Positions 1 to 8,563 of a DNA stretch of 64,000 bases are shown here, piece by piece (within the stretch, counting starts at the first letter, position 1; the number at the start of each line of letters is the position of its first letter). The position numbers were made by a program, and so were the translations under genes. The stretch spans positions 278,961-342,960 of the forward strand of contig JANQFV010000037.1 in NCBI GenBank assembly GCA_028277645.1, in the 5' to 3' direction. The notes below the pieces were generated by a model. It made no database searches, was not told the DNA's origin, and was given only the letters and a program-made list of their open reading frames with translations. This DNA is from Phycisphaerae bacterium (lineage in GTDB: Bacteria; Planctomycetota; Phycisphaerae; UBA1845; Fen-1342).

Positions 1-135
1 GAACGCAACGCGTGGGTAAATAGCTGTCAGCCATCAACCGTCCCGCACACCTCGTCACACGCGCCCCAAGACAACGACCTCGTCCGGCACGTGCTGCGGA
101 TTGATAGCGTACAGGCCTCCCCCCCTCGCGTGGCG

Positions 136-768
136 CTACACGCGCCGCTGCCGGCTGAAAACACACGTTGCGCCGAGTAGCATGAGGGCAACCGTCGTCG
201 GCTCCGGAACAAACTCGATCGTGAGCGTCGGTGCCGGCGCACCGAACAGGTCGTGGGCATCAGTTGCGTCGATCGCGCACTGCCCCGCTTCCTCGACCAT
301 CGTCCACACGCCCAGATGGGTGCTCGCTCCCAGCAGTGACTCGATGTAAGTGGGCGATATCGACAGTTCGATCGGGCCTAGCGCGGTAACTGGATCCGAC
401 GCACCGATCTGGTTTGTGGGTCGTGTGGCGTCTGCCAAGTCCAGGATTCCATCACCCGCGTAGCCGTGGAGCAGCAGCACGGGATCCGGGGGGTGCGTGA
501 ACGTCCAGACGTTTGCTGAAAACGAGGCAGATATGATGGTCGACCCAGCCGGAATCGCGTCCAGCGGGAACTCCATCAGTCCGCGACGCTGCAAGGGTAT
601 CGTGTCGAAGCGCGATGCATTCAGGCCGAGCGAGTCCGGATCGATTGTCCAGACGACGCCATCCTCGGTGATTGCCTGAGCATCCACCGGAGTCAGGCTG
701 ATTGTGTCGGCCGTTGCGCCATACGCGCAGATCAGCGCCGCAGAAGCGGTCAGTACGGTGCGCAGCAT
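136..768 (-). CDS. PEP-CTERM sorted secreted protein, function unknown
   Basis: This 210-residue protein starts with a signal peptide (MLRTVLTASAALICAYG, then ATA|DT) and ends with VPEPTTVALMLLGA followed by an Arg-rich tail, which is a PEP-CTERM sorting signal. Such proteins are exported and processed by an exosortase; none is in this window. The central part resembles the planctomycete secreted domain with a MEFPLDAIPAGSTIISASF stretch, typical of a beta-sandwich (DNRLRE-like) fold, but I make no functional claim. The frame is open 55 codons further upstream; I chose the internal ATG because the signal peptide starts there and a GGGGAT stretch lies just before it. It is followed on the same strand, upstream in order, by another PEP-CTERM gene. 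Confidence 0.8.
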   Translation of the reverse strand: MLRTVLTASAALICAYGATADTISLTPVDAQAITEDGVVWTIDPDSLGLNASRFDTIPLQRRGLMEFPLDAIPAGSTIISASFSANVWTFTHPPDPVLLLHGYAGDGILDLADATRPTNQIGASDPVTALGPIELSISPTYIESLLGASTHLGVWTMVEEAGQCAIDATDAHDLFGAPAPTLTIEFVPEPTTVALMLLGATCVFSRQRRV

Positions 769-1018
769 CTTCGCATCCCCTTGCTGTGTGAGTAAGCATC
801 GTTCAAATTCACCGCATCCATACAATGTTATGGCCCGATCAGAAGCGCTTTTCCACTCACGTAACGGGGAATTGTCGCGACCCGTGGCAGTGCGGCGATG
901 TGATGAACGAGACGCCGCTAAGCGGGCGCGCACGACCAGCCCCGGCGCTCCGCTTTGAGATCGGATACGCCGAGGCTGGGTGGGAGGAGAACGAAGGCGA
1001 GTCTCTGGTCTCCGTCGG

Positions 1019-1810
1019 CTAACGCCGTCGCAGACGCGTCGCCAGCAGACCCATCAGCGCCAGACCCGTGAAGCTGGTCGGCTCCGGCGTAATGGTGATC
1101 GTCGCGAGCAGCTCACCCTCGGTCAGCAAGTCGGTCACGGTGTACGCCGGCGTCTCGATCCCGTTCAGCGAGTTCAGGTAATCCGCCGCACCGGGCGAAC
1201 CGAAGAACGCGTGTACCACGCCGCCCTCGGCCGTGCCCAGCGTGCCATCCTGACCGACGACAAACGCCGGACCGTCACTGGCGTCGTTCACCTCTGTGCC
1301 GGCGTCCCAGACATCGCGGCCGTACACCTCGATCGTCAGTGGTCCATTGAAGTTGCCGCCCGCGTCAAAGACCTCGTACCCCATCGGATCGTCATTACCG
1401 ATGAACAGGTCATTGGACGGAATCACCATCGCGGCGAAACTGAAGTAACGGTTGACCGTCGCGTCACCGACGTTCAGCAGCGCCGAGTTCACCTGCCCCG
1501 GCGTAAACGGCGGCGGACCGGAGGGCGAAAACAGCACGCTCGACACGCCCGATGGCACCGCAGCCGCAAACTCGCCGTCCAGCGCAGACGGATCGCCCAA
1601 CTCCGCGATCAACTCCAGTCCAGCGCTCGCGGCCGAACCCGCATCGAACGCGTCGAACGATCCGTCGTGAAACCCGTGCCACAGCGGCGTAAACGAGAAC
1701 CCGCCCATCGGCTGGTTGTTCTCAACCGTCACCAACACATTCTCTGCTGAAGCACTCGCCGCCAACGTCAGCGTGACCAGTGCGACTGTGCCCAATATTG
1801 CGTTTCTCAT
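1019..1810 (-). CDS. Spondin-domain PEP-CTERM secreted protein
   Basis: The 263-residue product has a signal peptide (residues 1-22, ending ASASA|EN). A spondin_N-type domain begins directly after it: VLVTVENNQP, then LWHGFHDGSFDAFDAG, then LELIAELGD. It ends in a PEP-CTERM tail (TPEPTSFTGLALMGLL then RLRRR). Spondin domains are beta-sandwich adhesion domains first described in animal F-spondin and also found in bacterial secreted proteins; here the protein is likely exported and sorted to the surface. A strong ribosome site (AAGGAG, 8 bases before ATG) supports the start. Substrate or partner cannot be read from the sequence. Confidence 0.82.
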   Translation of the reverse strand: MRNAILGTVALVTLTLAASASAENVLVTVENNQPMGGFSFTPLWHGFHDGSFDAFDAGSAASAGLELIAELGDPSALDGEFAAAVPSGVSSVLFSPSGPPPFTPGQVNSALLNVGDATVNRYFSFAAMVIPSNDLFIGNDDPMGYEVFDAGGNFNGPLTIEVYGRDVWDAGTEVNDASDGPAFVVGQDGTLGTAEGGVVHAFFGSPGAADYLNSLNGIETPAYTVTDLLTEGELLATITITPEPTSFTGLALMGLLATRLRRR

Positions 1811-2149
1811 TGCATACGCTCCTTACTCATGTGCTGCTTACATCCCAGATACACTCTGACCGTTTATGTAGATCCAATCCTCACTGCGCATTTCGGGCGC
1901 CCGGCGCACTGCGGCGCCGCAAACGCTGTGTAAGCGCGCACCTGGCGCGCGGCGATAGCAGGGAGCCTCTGCGATGCGTTCAGGCACCGCCGAAATAGCG
2001 TCTCCGACGTAGCTCGAATTCGCCAGATTAGTCGTCGAACCCGGCGGCCCGTCACACAAATTCGCGCCGGCTACGCCGAACTTCACCGGTCGCGATCACT
2101 GCGTCCAGCGATTAGCATCAGGCGCAACTGCAACAGCCAGGAGGTCGTC
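1811..2149. other. Divergent intergenic region, no gene seen
   Basis: About 340 bases separate the spondin gene (minus) from the glycosidase gene (plus), so the region must carry both promoters. Short open frames here lack ribosome sites and protein-like composition. I saw no convincing -35/-10 pair, operator or RNA structure. The end nearest the glycosidase carries its ribosome site, AGGAGG, seven bases before the ATG. Confidence 0.5.
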
Positions 2150-3805
2150 ATGAGCAAAGCCGTATGGGGGCTCACATTGTCGCTGGTGGCGGTCGTGGTC
2201 TCGCCAACGTGGGCGGACGATCCCGATGGAGCCTGGATCCGCGTGAATCACGTTGGCTACAAGTGCCGCGACATGAAGATCGCGATCTTGTCGAGCGACC
2301 GTCCGCACACGGGGCGTTTCACCGTCGGGGAGTTCTCACATGAGCTCGGCGTCGACCAGGGCGCGTGGGGGCCGTTTGCGCACAACTACCGGCTGGATTT
2401 CACCGCACTGAAGAAGCCCGGTCGCTACCACATCCGGGCTGGAGACGTCGTGTCGCCGGAGATCCGTATCGGCGACGACACGTACGAACAGGTCCCCGCG
2501 AAGCTGCTCTACTTCATGCAATTGCAGCGCTGTGGCGACAACCCGATCACCGGGAAGAAGTGTCATCAGCAGGACGCGCGCGACACGGAAACAGAGCAAC
2601 GGCTCGATCTCGTCGGCGGCTGGCACGACGCCGGCGATCGCCTCAAGCACATGATCACGACGTCGTACTGCGTCGCCGCGCTGAAGCTGGCCGGGGCGAA
2701 CGAGGAGGCCGCCTGGGGCGCGGACCTCGTGCGGCGTCTCCATCCCGATGCCGAGACGCTGTATGTGCAGATCGGCGACGATCGCGATCATCTGCCGCCG
2801 GAGACGTTGTGGCACGACGATCAGTCCGATTACGGCTGGGGGCCTGGCGGTGCGCGGTCGGCCTGGCGGGCCACGGGGGCGCCGGAGGGGCCGCGCTACA
2901 AGAACAAGTCCGACGGGCTCGCGAGCCTCGCTGGCCGCTGTGCCGCCGCACTCGCCCTGCACGGCCAGCTCGAGCCGGCACAGTCACTGTACAAACTCGC
3001 GCTGGCCCACCCGGGTTGTGCGATGTCCGTACCGGTGCGCGCGCCGTACTACTACGGCGAGAGCACGTATCACGATGATCTGCAATGGGCCGCGACGGAG
3101 CTCTACCACGTCACTAAAGACGCACGCTATCTGAAGGAAGCCGTGACGCACGCCCGGCGGGCCGGCGCGAGCAAGTGGATGGGCAAGGAGCGGCACGGAC
3201 ATTACGAATTCTTCCCGTACGTGAATCTCGCACACTGGCGACTGCATCAGTTCGTAGAACCGGACGTGCAGAAGGAACTGGAGGCGTTCTACCGCCAAGG
3301 ACTCGAGCGCGTCCGCGAGCGAGCGGTGCAGAATCCGTATCGCCTCGGCACACCACTGGTATGGTGCTCGACGAACGACGTCATCGCCCTCGCGACGCAG
3401 GCGCTGCTGTACGAGCAGATGAGCGGCGACCAGACGTATCGGGAGCTCGCCACCGAAGCGCGCGACTGGATCTTTGGCCGCAATCCGTGGGGCATGAGCT
3501 TCGTTATCGGCGTACCTTCGACCGAAGTCGCCGCCAGCAAGCCGCACCACATGTTCTATAAGCTGGGCGACCGCCTGCCGGTCGGCGGCCTCGTGGACGG
3601 CCCGGTATACAAGGACATCAACGACTCGCTGAAGTTCGCCGACTTTGGCGAAGATCGGCTGGCACGCTTCCAGTCGGACGTAGCCGTCTATCACGATGTC
3701 TTCGAGGACTTCTCGACGAACGAGCCAATCATCGACGGCACGGTCTCGCTGCTGCTGCTCGTGCATTTGTGGGAGGAGATTCCGCCGTGTGCTGCGCAGC
3801 CGTGA
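2150..3805 (+). CDS. Secreted glycoside hydrolase family 9 protein
   Basis: The 551-residue protein has a signal peptide (cleavage near TWA|DD, residue 22), an N-terminal immunoglobulin-like CelD_N module (about 28-110, WIRVNHVGYK) and a GH9 (alpha/alpha)6 barrel. The catalytic-base region GGWHDAGD covers residues 156-163, with Asp160 and Asp163. The general acid fits Glu525 in FSTNEPIID near the C terminus. The family hydrolyses beta-1,4-glucans and related polysaccharides or amino-sugar chains by inversion; the exact substrate is not decidable here. AGGAGG precedes the start. The 3' end overlaps the next gene as GTGA, so the two are probably translated together, which suggests joint action on a decorated polysaccharide. 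Confidence 0.9.
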   Translation: MSKAVWGLTLSLVAVVVSPTWADDPDGAWIRVNHVGYKCRDMKIAILSSDRPHTGRFTVGEFSHELGVDQGAWGPFAHNYRLDFTALKKPGRYHIRAGDVVSPEIRIGDDTYEQVPAKLLYFMQLQRCGDNPITGKKCHQQDARDTETEQRLDLVGGWHDAGDRLKHMITTSYCVAALKLAGANEEAAWGADLVRRLHPDAETLYVQIGDDRDHLPPETLWHDDQSDYGWGPGGARSAWRATGAPEGPRYKNKSDGLASLAGRCAAALALHGQLEPAQSLYKLALAHPGCAMSVPVRAPYYYGESTYHDDLQWAATELYHVTKDARYLKEAVTHARRAGASKWMGKERHGHYEFFPYVNLAHWRLHQFVEPDVQKELEAFYRQGLERVRERAVQNPYRLGTPLVWCSTNDVIALATQALLYEQMSGDQTYRELATEARDWIFGRNPWGMSFVIGVPSTEVAASKPHHMFYKLGDRLPVGGLVDGPVYKDINDSLKFADFGEDRLARFQSDVAVYHDVFEDFSTNEPIIDGTVSLLLLVHLWEEIPPCAAQP

Positions 3806-4593
3806 GCAAGGTGCCAGAACGGGGAATGCACGCCGCGACCCTGCTATTGTTGGTGTTGTTCGGCTTCACCTGGGGCTGTGCAACGTCGTCGTCGTTCACA
3901 TACGACCGCGGCGCGTTAATCCGCGGCGACCGCACACAGAAGCAGATTGCACTCGTGTTCACCGGCGGCGAGCACGGCGAGTCGACGGCGACCATCCTGG
4001 ACGTGCTGCGCGAGTTAAAGCTGCCCGCGGCGTTCTTCGTCACCGGGGCGTACCTGGCCAACGATGCGTATCACCCGCACCTGCAGCGTATGCTGACCGA
4101 CGGGCACTATGTCGGTCCGCACTCGGACGCGCATCTACTGTACTGCAGTTGGGAAGACCGGGAGCAGACGCTGGTCACGCGCGACGAGTTCGTGGTGGAC
4201 CTCAAGCGCAACATCCGTGCGCTGCGCACCCACGGTGCGATGCCGCCGGGCCAGCCGATCTACTTCATCCCGCCGTACGAGTGGTACAACGCGGATCAGA
4301 CCCGCTGGTCGCGCGAGATGGGCGTGATCCTGTTCAACTTCACGCCGGGCAGCGGCTCGAACCGCGACTGGATTCCGGAGACGAACACACGTTTCGTCTC
4401 CTCCCGGCAGATCCGTCAGGACATTCTGGTGTTCGAGGAGTCCGAGGCGGCGGGCCTCAACGGGTTCATCCTGCTCCTGCACCTGGGCTCGCAACGGCGG
4501 GACAAGATGCACACGGAACTTGAACCACTGCTACGAACGCTGGTGGAACGTGGCTATCGCTTCGAACGCGTAGATCGAATCGCCGGGCACTGA
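3802..4593 (+). CDS. Polysaccharide deacetylase-like lipoprotein
   Basis: The product (263 residues from GTG 3802) has a lipoprotein signal ending FTWGC and a NodB-like domain. Family features visible are AAFFVTGAYL, the metal-binding HSDAH motif in GPHSDAHLLY and the later PPYEWYN. The usual first motif TFDDG is replaced by VFTGGEHGES. I recall a similar GDE-type variant in deacetylase domains fused to or next to GH9 enzymes in Bacteroidetes, so activity may be retained with altered chemistry. The start is ambiguous: GTG at 3802 overlaps the glycosidase stop as GTGA, while ATG at 3826 also precedes the whole signal peptide. The GH9 partner suggests removal of acetyl groups during saccharide breakdown. 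Confidence 0.8.
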   Translation: MSKVPERGMHAATLLLLVLFGFTWGCATSSSFTYDRGALIRGDRTQKQIALVFTGGEHGESTATILDVLRELKLPAAFFVTGAYLANDAYHPHLQRMLTDGHYVGPHSDAHLLYCSWEDREQTLVTRDEFVVDLKRNIRALRTHGAMPPGQPIYFIPPYEWYNADQTRWSREMGVILFNFTPGSGSNRDWIPETNTRFVSSRQIRQDILVFEESEAAGLNGFILLLHLGSQRRDKMHTELEPLLRTLVERGYRFERVDRIAGH

Positions 4594-4653
4594 GGCAAGC
4601 AGCCCCCGTGGCACTCTCGCCCTTCTACTCACCGTCGCGCGCCATACACGTAG

Positions 4654-4675
4654 CGTCGGCCCCCTGTGGCCGACG
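4654..4675. repeat. GGCCGAC-type palindromic hairpin, copy 1
   Basis: Arms CGTCGGCC (4654-4661) and GGCCGACG (4668-4675) enclose the six-base loop CCCTGT. It lies downstream of the deacetylase-like gene and could act as a transcript end or mRNA stabiliser. It resembles the hairpins at 11086, 39987 and 42461 and is probably one member of a dispersed REP-like family. Confidence 0.6.
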
Positions 4676-4897
4676 TAGAACGCACATCGATATCAGACCG
4701 CCCGACAACGTTGCCCACCGGGGGGACAATGTTACGCACTGACCATACGAACACGCGGCGACGCCGACCCTGCCGACGTCGCCGCGAATCGCTTAACGTA
4801 TGCTGACAACTCGCCCAGTCCGGGCCGGCGGCGCGGAGATTCCGGCAGCGCGCCCGGCGGGGCTTCAATCAACTCGGCTGATCCGGCGTCCTTCCGA

Positions 4898-4966
4898 TCA
4901 GAAGAACGACAGGATGAAGTTGAGAATGCTCAGCACAAACTCCCAGATCGTGTTGAAGAGATCCAT
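4898..4966 (-). CDS. 22-aa amphipathic microprotein, copy A
   Basis: The 22-codon gene starts MDLFNTIWEFV and ends NFILSFF, then TGA. Its ribosome site is near ideal: AAAGGAG eight bases before ATG. Copy B at 7091-7159 matches at 64 of 69 bases; two of the five changes are silent and the others are T6R, F10L and L15I. Upstream sequence is also partly conserved between the copies for about 70 bases, so the unit includes more than the coding part. Polar residues fall at positions 2, 5, 6, 9, 13, 16 and 20, a three-to-four spacing that gives one polar stripe on an otherwise hydrophobic helix; a membrane-active or single-pass peptide is likely. It could be a type I toxin-like peptide or a small membrane regulator. 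The function is unknown. Confidence 0.7.
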   Translation of the reverse strand: MDLFNTIWEFVLSILNFILSFF

Positions 4967-5096
4967 CACTTCGCTCCTTTTGGATAAGGGGTGACTCCAT
5001 TCACATTCATCATCTTACCCGCACCCAATCGAGACCGCCAGATGCCCGGAGTCTTGGTATGCCGCCGCGTCGACACACCACGCGTCTGGTTGACGA

Positions 5097-6902
5097 TCAG
5101 GTGTCGAAGATCTGCTGGATCTCATACATGTCGTGCAGGTCGACGTCGTTGTCGAGGCTGAGGTCGGACTTCTCGCAGCCGCTGGGGTAGGGCACGTCGG
5201 GGCCCTGCATGCAGGCGGCGGTGGCATTGAAGAAACTCATGTCGATGGCGGTGATGCGATAGCTGGCGATCCAGTTCGCCCAGCCGAACGATTCCGGGTA
5301 CTCGCCGATCACCCAGAACGTGGTGTCGTCAAGCGGGTCGATGGCCACATCGTAGTAGTCGCCCCAGCGCCCGCCGCCGTTCACGGGGGCCAGCTTCAGC
5401 TCGGTGAGGGCTCCCATGGTGCCCAGCGGGTCGGCAACCTCGCGGCCGGTTGCGTTTACACGAATGCGAGACGAGCTGGAGCTGGTGCCGCAAACGAGCG
5501 CGACGTCGTGGAAGCGATTGGAGTAGATGGCGGGGAACCAACTGTGCAGGTCGCCGCCGGCGTCGATCTCGCCGGCCTGCACAAAGGCGACCGAACCGCT
5601 GTCGGGCCAGTTGCCGGTGTCCAGGTGGTACCAGCGGGCAAAGTTGCGGCCACCGCTGGAGATGCTGTGGGCGGCATAGAGGTTCCCGTCGCGCCAGTTG
5701 ACATTGAGGATGCGGGTGTCGATCAGGTCCACGTCGTCGGCGCCCTGCGATGGGGCGCCGGAAGGCGAGTTGAACGACGGAACGGTGACGATGGTGGTCG
5801 CGAGCGTCGGTGCCGTGAGCGGGTCGCGGATGGCCTGGATGCGAACCGAGGAGAAGCTCTCGACGGAGACGAAGAACGGTGCGGGGCTCGCCCCGAACTG
5901 CTGGGCGACCTGCACCGAGGCGGCGTTACCATCACGCAAAGTGGCGTAGATGACTGGGCTACCATCCAGCATGGATGACTTGTCGAAAACGCGGAAGCCG
6001 ACCCCGGCCCAGCCGCCCTGGTTGAGGCCGAACAGATTGCCGGTGACATAGTAACCCTGGTCGTCGTAGCCCGCGCCGGGGTAGTCCCACCAGTAGGTGG
6101 TGAAGCCCACGGAGATGACGGCGTCGGTGCGGTACTTGTACCAGATGCCGTGCGGATTGCTGTCATCAGAGACGGCAATGGTGATGTAAGCCTCCTGCGT
6201 CTCTTCGTACACTTCCAGGGCGAGAACAACGAAACGCTGCGCGTAGTGGTCGTAGAAGCACTTCGGATCGAAGGTGAAGCCGCCGGCGCCGACCGGCTCG
6301 AAGAAGCCCGGGTTGCCGGCATTGCTGAGGTCGTTCGAGTACTCGACGACGCCATCGCGTGAATAGAACGCCAGTGCCATGTTGACGGTCGTGACGACGT
6401 GGGTCGGGCCGACGGCGAGCGTCGGGTCAGGCGGGGTCCACGCGGTGGCGCCGATCGCCGGCCAACTGGCCGCGGCTGGCATCGCCCGCGCCTCGTCCAG
6501 CAGTGTGCCGACCGCTAACGCGTTCCGCTGTCCCGGCAGCACAGTCTCCCGCCGCTGGTGACGTGGCAGAATCTCCTTGACCGCGCGCGGCGACGTACTG
6601 CCCGGAGCGGGCAACTGTATCTGTGGCTGTGCCCGGCGGGTGTCGATGACGACGGCCTCGGCGACGCCCCTTGCCACGGCTCCCTCAGCGCTCAGGTCAA
6701 TCGCGGTCTCGGGCACCGGAGCCACCTCCCGCGCGGAGTCCAGGTCATGGCGTGGCGGCGCGGCGACGGCCGGCGGCGACACGCGGACCATGGACTCTGT
6801 CGGAGATTCAGTCTGGCAACCGGCAACCGTCAGCAAAACGACGCCTACGGGCACACACGCAAAAAGTCCCAGCGTTCGGTACACAGCACCATCCTCGCGC
6901 AT
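5097..6902 (-). CDS. Secreted lipoprotein with dockerin-like C terminus
   Basis: The 601-residue product has a lipoprotein signal (GVVLLTVAGC), a low-complexity Pro/Ala region to about residue 120 and a large beta-rich region with many Trp/Tyr residues (WTPPDPTLAVGPTHVV begins it), suggestive of a propeller. The C terminus SDLSLDNDVDLHDMYEIQQIF looks like a single incomplete dockerin or EF-hand pair. I do not recognise an enzyme family. The start is uncertain: ATG 6902 lacks a clear ribosome site, whereas GTG 6884 has GAGG at eight bases and still keeps the lipoprotein signal. The gene lies between the two copies of the 22-aa microprotein gene, all on the same strand. Confidence 0.72.
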   Translation of the reverse strand: MREDGAVYRTLGLFACVPVGVVLLTVAGCQTESPTESMVRVSPPAVAAPPRHDLDSAREVAPVPETAIDLSAEGAVARGVAEAVVIDTRRAQPQIQLPAPGSTSPRAVKEILPRHQRRETVLPGQRNALAVGTLLDEARAMPAAASWPAIGATAWTPPDPTLAVGPTHVVTTVNMALAFYSRDGVVEYSNDLSNAGNPGFFEPVGAGGFTFDPKCFYDHYAQRFVVLALEVYEETQEAYITIAVSDDSNPHGIWYKYRTDAVISVGFTTYWWDYPGAGYDDQGYYVTGNLFGLNQGGWAGVGFRVFDKSSMLDGSPVIYATLRDGNAASVQVAQQFGASPAPFFVSVESFSSVRIQAIRDPLTAPTLATTIVTVPSFNSPSGAPSQGADDVDLIDTRILNVNWRDGNLYAAHSISSGGRNFARWYHLDTGNWPDSGSVAFVQAGEIDAGGDLHSWFPAIYSNRFHDVALVCGTSSSSSRIRVNATGREVADPLGTMGALTELKLAPVNGGGRWGDYYDVAIDPLDDTTFWVIGEYPESFGWANWIASYRITAIDMSFFNATAACMQGPDVPYPSGCEKSDLSLDNDVDLHDMYEIQQIFDT

Positions 6903-7090
6903 TGATGACAACGTACGAACCGCCCACGCCGCTGCCGACCTGGGCACTAGTCTGAGCCTAGCGAGCACTGATGGCCAAAACAACAGGAATCAGATTTCGC
7001 GGCGCCCCCTGCGTTGCAGGGCGACATGCACCCCACAGCCCCCAGCCCCCAGCCAGTTGCACGTAATCACAGACGATTTCGCCCTGGCGA

Positions 7091-7159
7091 TCAGAAGAAC
7101 GACAGGATGAAGTTGATGATGCTCAGCACAAGTTCCCAGATCCTGTTGAAGAGATCCAT
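7091..7159 (-). CDS. 22-aa amphipathic microprotein, copy B
   Basis: This is the second copy of the gene at 4898-4966, starting MDLFNRIWELV and ending NFILSFF. AGAGGAG stands eight bases before the ATG. Third-position and conservative changes relative to copy A suggest selection on the peptide rather than a very recent duplication. The shared leader includes AAGGGGT and CCATTCAC blocks on the plus strand beyond 7160. It lies about 190 bases upstream of the 601-residue lipoprotein gene, on the same strand, so it could be its leader peptide or be co-transcribed with it. The helix has one acidic N-terminal turn, an added Arg6 and a polar stripe. Confidence 0.7.
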   Translation of the reverse strand: MDLFNRIWELVLSIINFILSFF

Positions 7160-7501
7160 CACATCGCTCCTCTAGAAAGGGGTTATCCCATTCACTCACG
7201 GCATCGTACCCCCGCGGAAATCGCACCGCCACAGTCCGCTTCGGACGCGGTACCACGCTGGCCCAGCGTGCAGTCTGCGTGCTGCTTCCCTGTGCGTCGA
7301 AACGGCCAGGGTGGTCAGTCCTCAGGCCGCCGCCGCGCGACGAGCCAGATAAAATGTTTACCAATCTACACTTAGATACAAACTTGCCGAACGTGTCCTC
7401 TGCCGGCCTATCATGTAATACATTGATCACTAATGACGCCGAGGCGCTCGGTTCCCAGCGGATCGCCGGGCCGCGGTCCAAGACATCACACGGAGAGAGG
7501 A
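7160..7501. promoter_or_regulatory. Divergent leader region between microprotein B and PEP-CTERM gene
   Basis: About 340 bases hold no further gene. The first 75 or so bases are recognisably similar to the stretch beyond 4966 upstream of microprotein A (CGCTCCT, AAGGGGT, CCATTCAC and ACCGCCA blocks in the same order), so they probably contain the microprotein promoter and untranslated leader. The other end has a run around 7360-7440 that is less GC-rich than its surroundings and may be the promoter of the plus-strand gene. Confidence 0.5.
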
Positions 7502-8155
7502 ATGCGCGCAACTGCTCCACTGGCAACGCTCATACTGCTGTCGAGCCTGGCAGCGCCCGCCGCCGCCATCACCATCAACCAATTCGACGACTTCCAGGAC
7601 CTCACCGCCATGGGTTGGACCAAGGGCAACGCGAGCAGTTTTCCGCCGACCGTGATCCCCAACGGCGGCCCCACCGGTGCGGGCGACGCGTGGCTGCAGA
7701 ACGAGGCCTTCGGCGGCGGCGGCCCGGACAGCAAGCAGGTGCTGTTCAACAACGCGCAGTGGACCGGCGACTACCTCGCCGCCGGCGTCGATCGCATCGA
7801 TGCGATGTTCTTCAATCATGACGATCAACCGATGTACATGCGCGTCGCGCTCGAGGGTACCAGTGGCCAGCGCTACGCTTCGACCGACTTCTTCTTCCTG
7901 CCAGCGGACGGCGCCTGGCACGCGGCCAGCTTCGACCTCACCGCGGCCAGTCTCACACAGGTCGGCGGCAGCGACCCCCTTAACACGGTGCTGGCCGGCG
8001 TGGGCGAATTGCGCATCCTGTCGCGGGAATCGACACCGGGCTGGAGAGGCGACGCGATCGAGGCCACGCTCGGCATCGACAACATCACGGCCTTACCGGA
8101 GCCGGCTAGCCTCTTCCTGATCGGTCTTGCGGCCGTCTGTTTGCGACGCCGCTGA
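7502..8155 (+). CDS. PEP-CTERM sorted secreted protein
   Basis: The 217-residue product starts at MRATAPLATLILLSSLAAP (signal peptide) and ends LPEPASLFLIGLAAVCLRRR, a full PEP-CTERM signal. The middle has FDDFQDLTAMGWTKG and a FFFLPADGAWHAASFDL stretch, resembling carbohydrate-binding beta-sandwich modules of planctomycete surface proteins; no enzyme motif is seen. GGAGAGAGGA directly precedes the ATG at 7502, which decides against the longer frame starting 69 bases upstream. It is transcribed away from the microprotein genes. Confidence 0.82.
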   Translation: MRATAPLATLILLSSLAAPAAAITINQFDDFQDLTAMGWTKGNASSFPPTVIPNGGPTGAGDAWLQNEAFGGGGPDSKQVLFNNAQWTGDYLAAGVDRIDAMFFNHDDQPMYMRVALEGTSGQRYASTDFFFLPADGAWHAASFDLTAASLTQVGGSDPLNTVLAGVGELRILSRESTPGWRGDAIEATLGIDNITALPEPASLFLIGLAAVCLRRR

Positions 8156-8194
8156 TCGACCGCGGGGGGTGTCGGCAGAAGCCTGGCGGGCAAG

Positions 8195-8563
8195 TCACTT
8201 GTCCTGCCCGCCCAGTTCGACGACGCGTAGTTCGAGCCGCTTGATCTCACGTTGCAGCGCGTAGCGATTCATCTGCATCCAGCTCCAGACCTTCACCAGC
8301 ACCAGCATCTGCGCCAACAGCAGCACGCCGGCGGCGTAGAAGAGCTGCCACTTCGGGTCGTCGGTCTGGAAAAACTCGATGATCGCCAGCACGATCAGCA
8401 CGACGAACACGACGGATTCAATCAGCGCGAGTATCGCGAACCAACGCATCTTGCCGCGCAGTACGCCGCCCAGTTGTTGGAAGACACCCTCTTCACGTTC
8501 GAGGTCGTAGATCGTCTCGCCGTTGGTTAATGCCTTCCTGATGTCCTCGTCCAGCCCGTTCAT
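8195..8563 (-). CDS. DUF6768-like membrane protein
   Basis: The 122-residue protein has a soluble N-terminal part (MNGLDEDIRKAL), two hydrophobic helices (about residues 42-65 and 75-93) and a basic C-terminal helix NRYALQREIKRLELRVVEL. The order and the KxWxWMQMNRxALxREIKRLELxV pattern match the small DUF6768 membrane family of planctomycetes as I remember it. Its start overlaps the sigma-factor stop as ATGA, so translation is coupled. Position and topology suggest a membrane partner for the sigma factor, perhaps an anti-sigma factor, but there is no zinc-binding anti-sigma motif. Confidence 0.75.
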   Translation of the reverse strand: MNGLDEDIRKALTNGETIYDLEREEGVFQQLGGVLRGKMRWFAILALIESVVFVVLIVLAIIEFFQTDDPKWQLFYAAGVLLLAQMLVLVKVWSWMQMNRYALQREIKRLELRVVELGGQDK

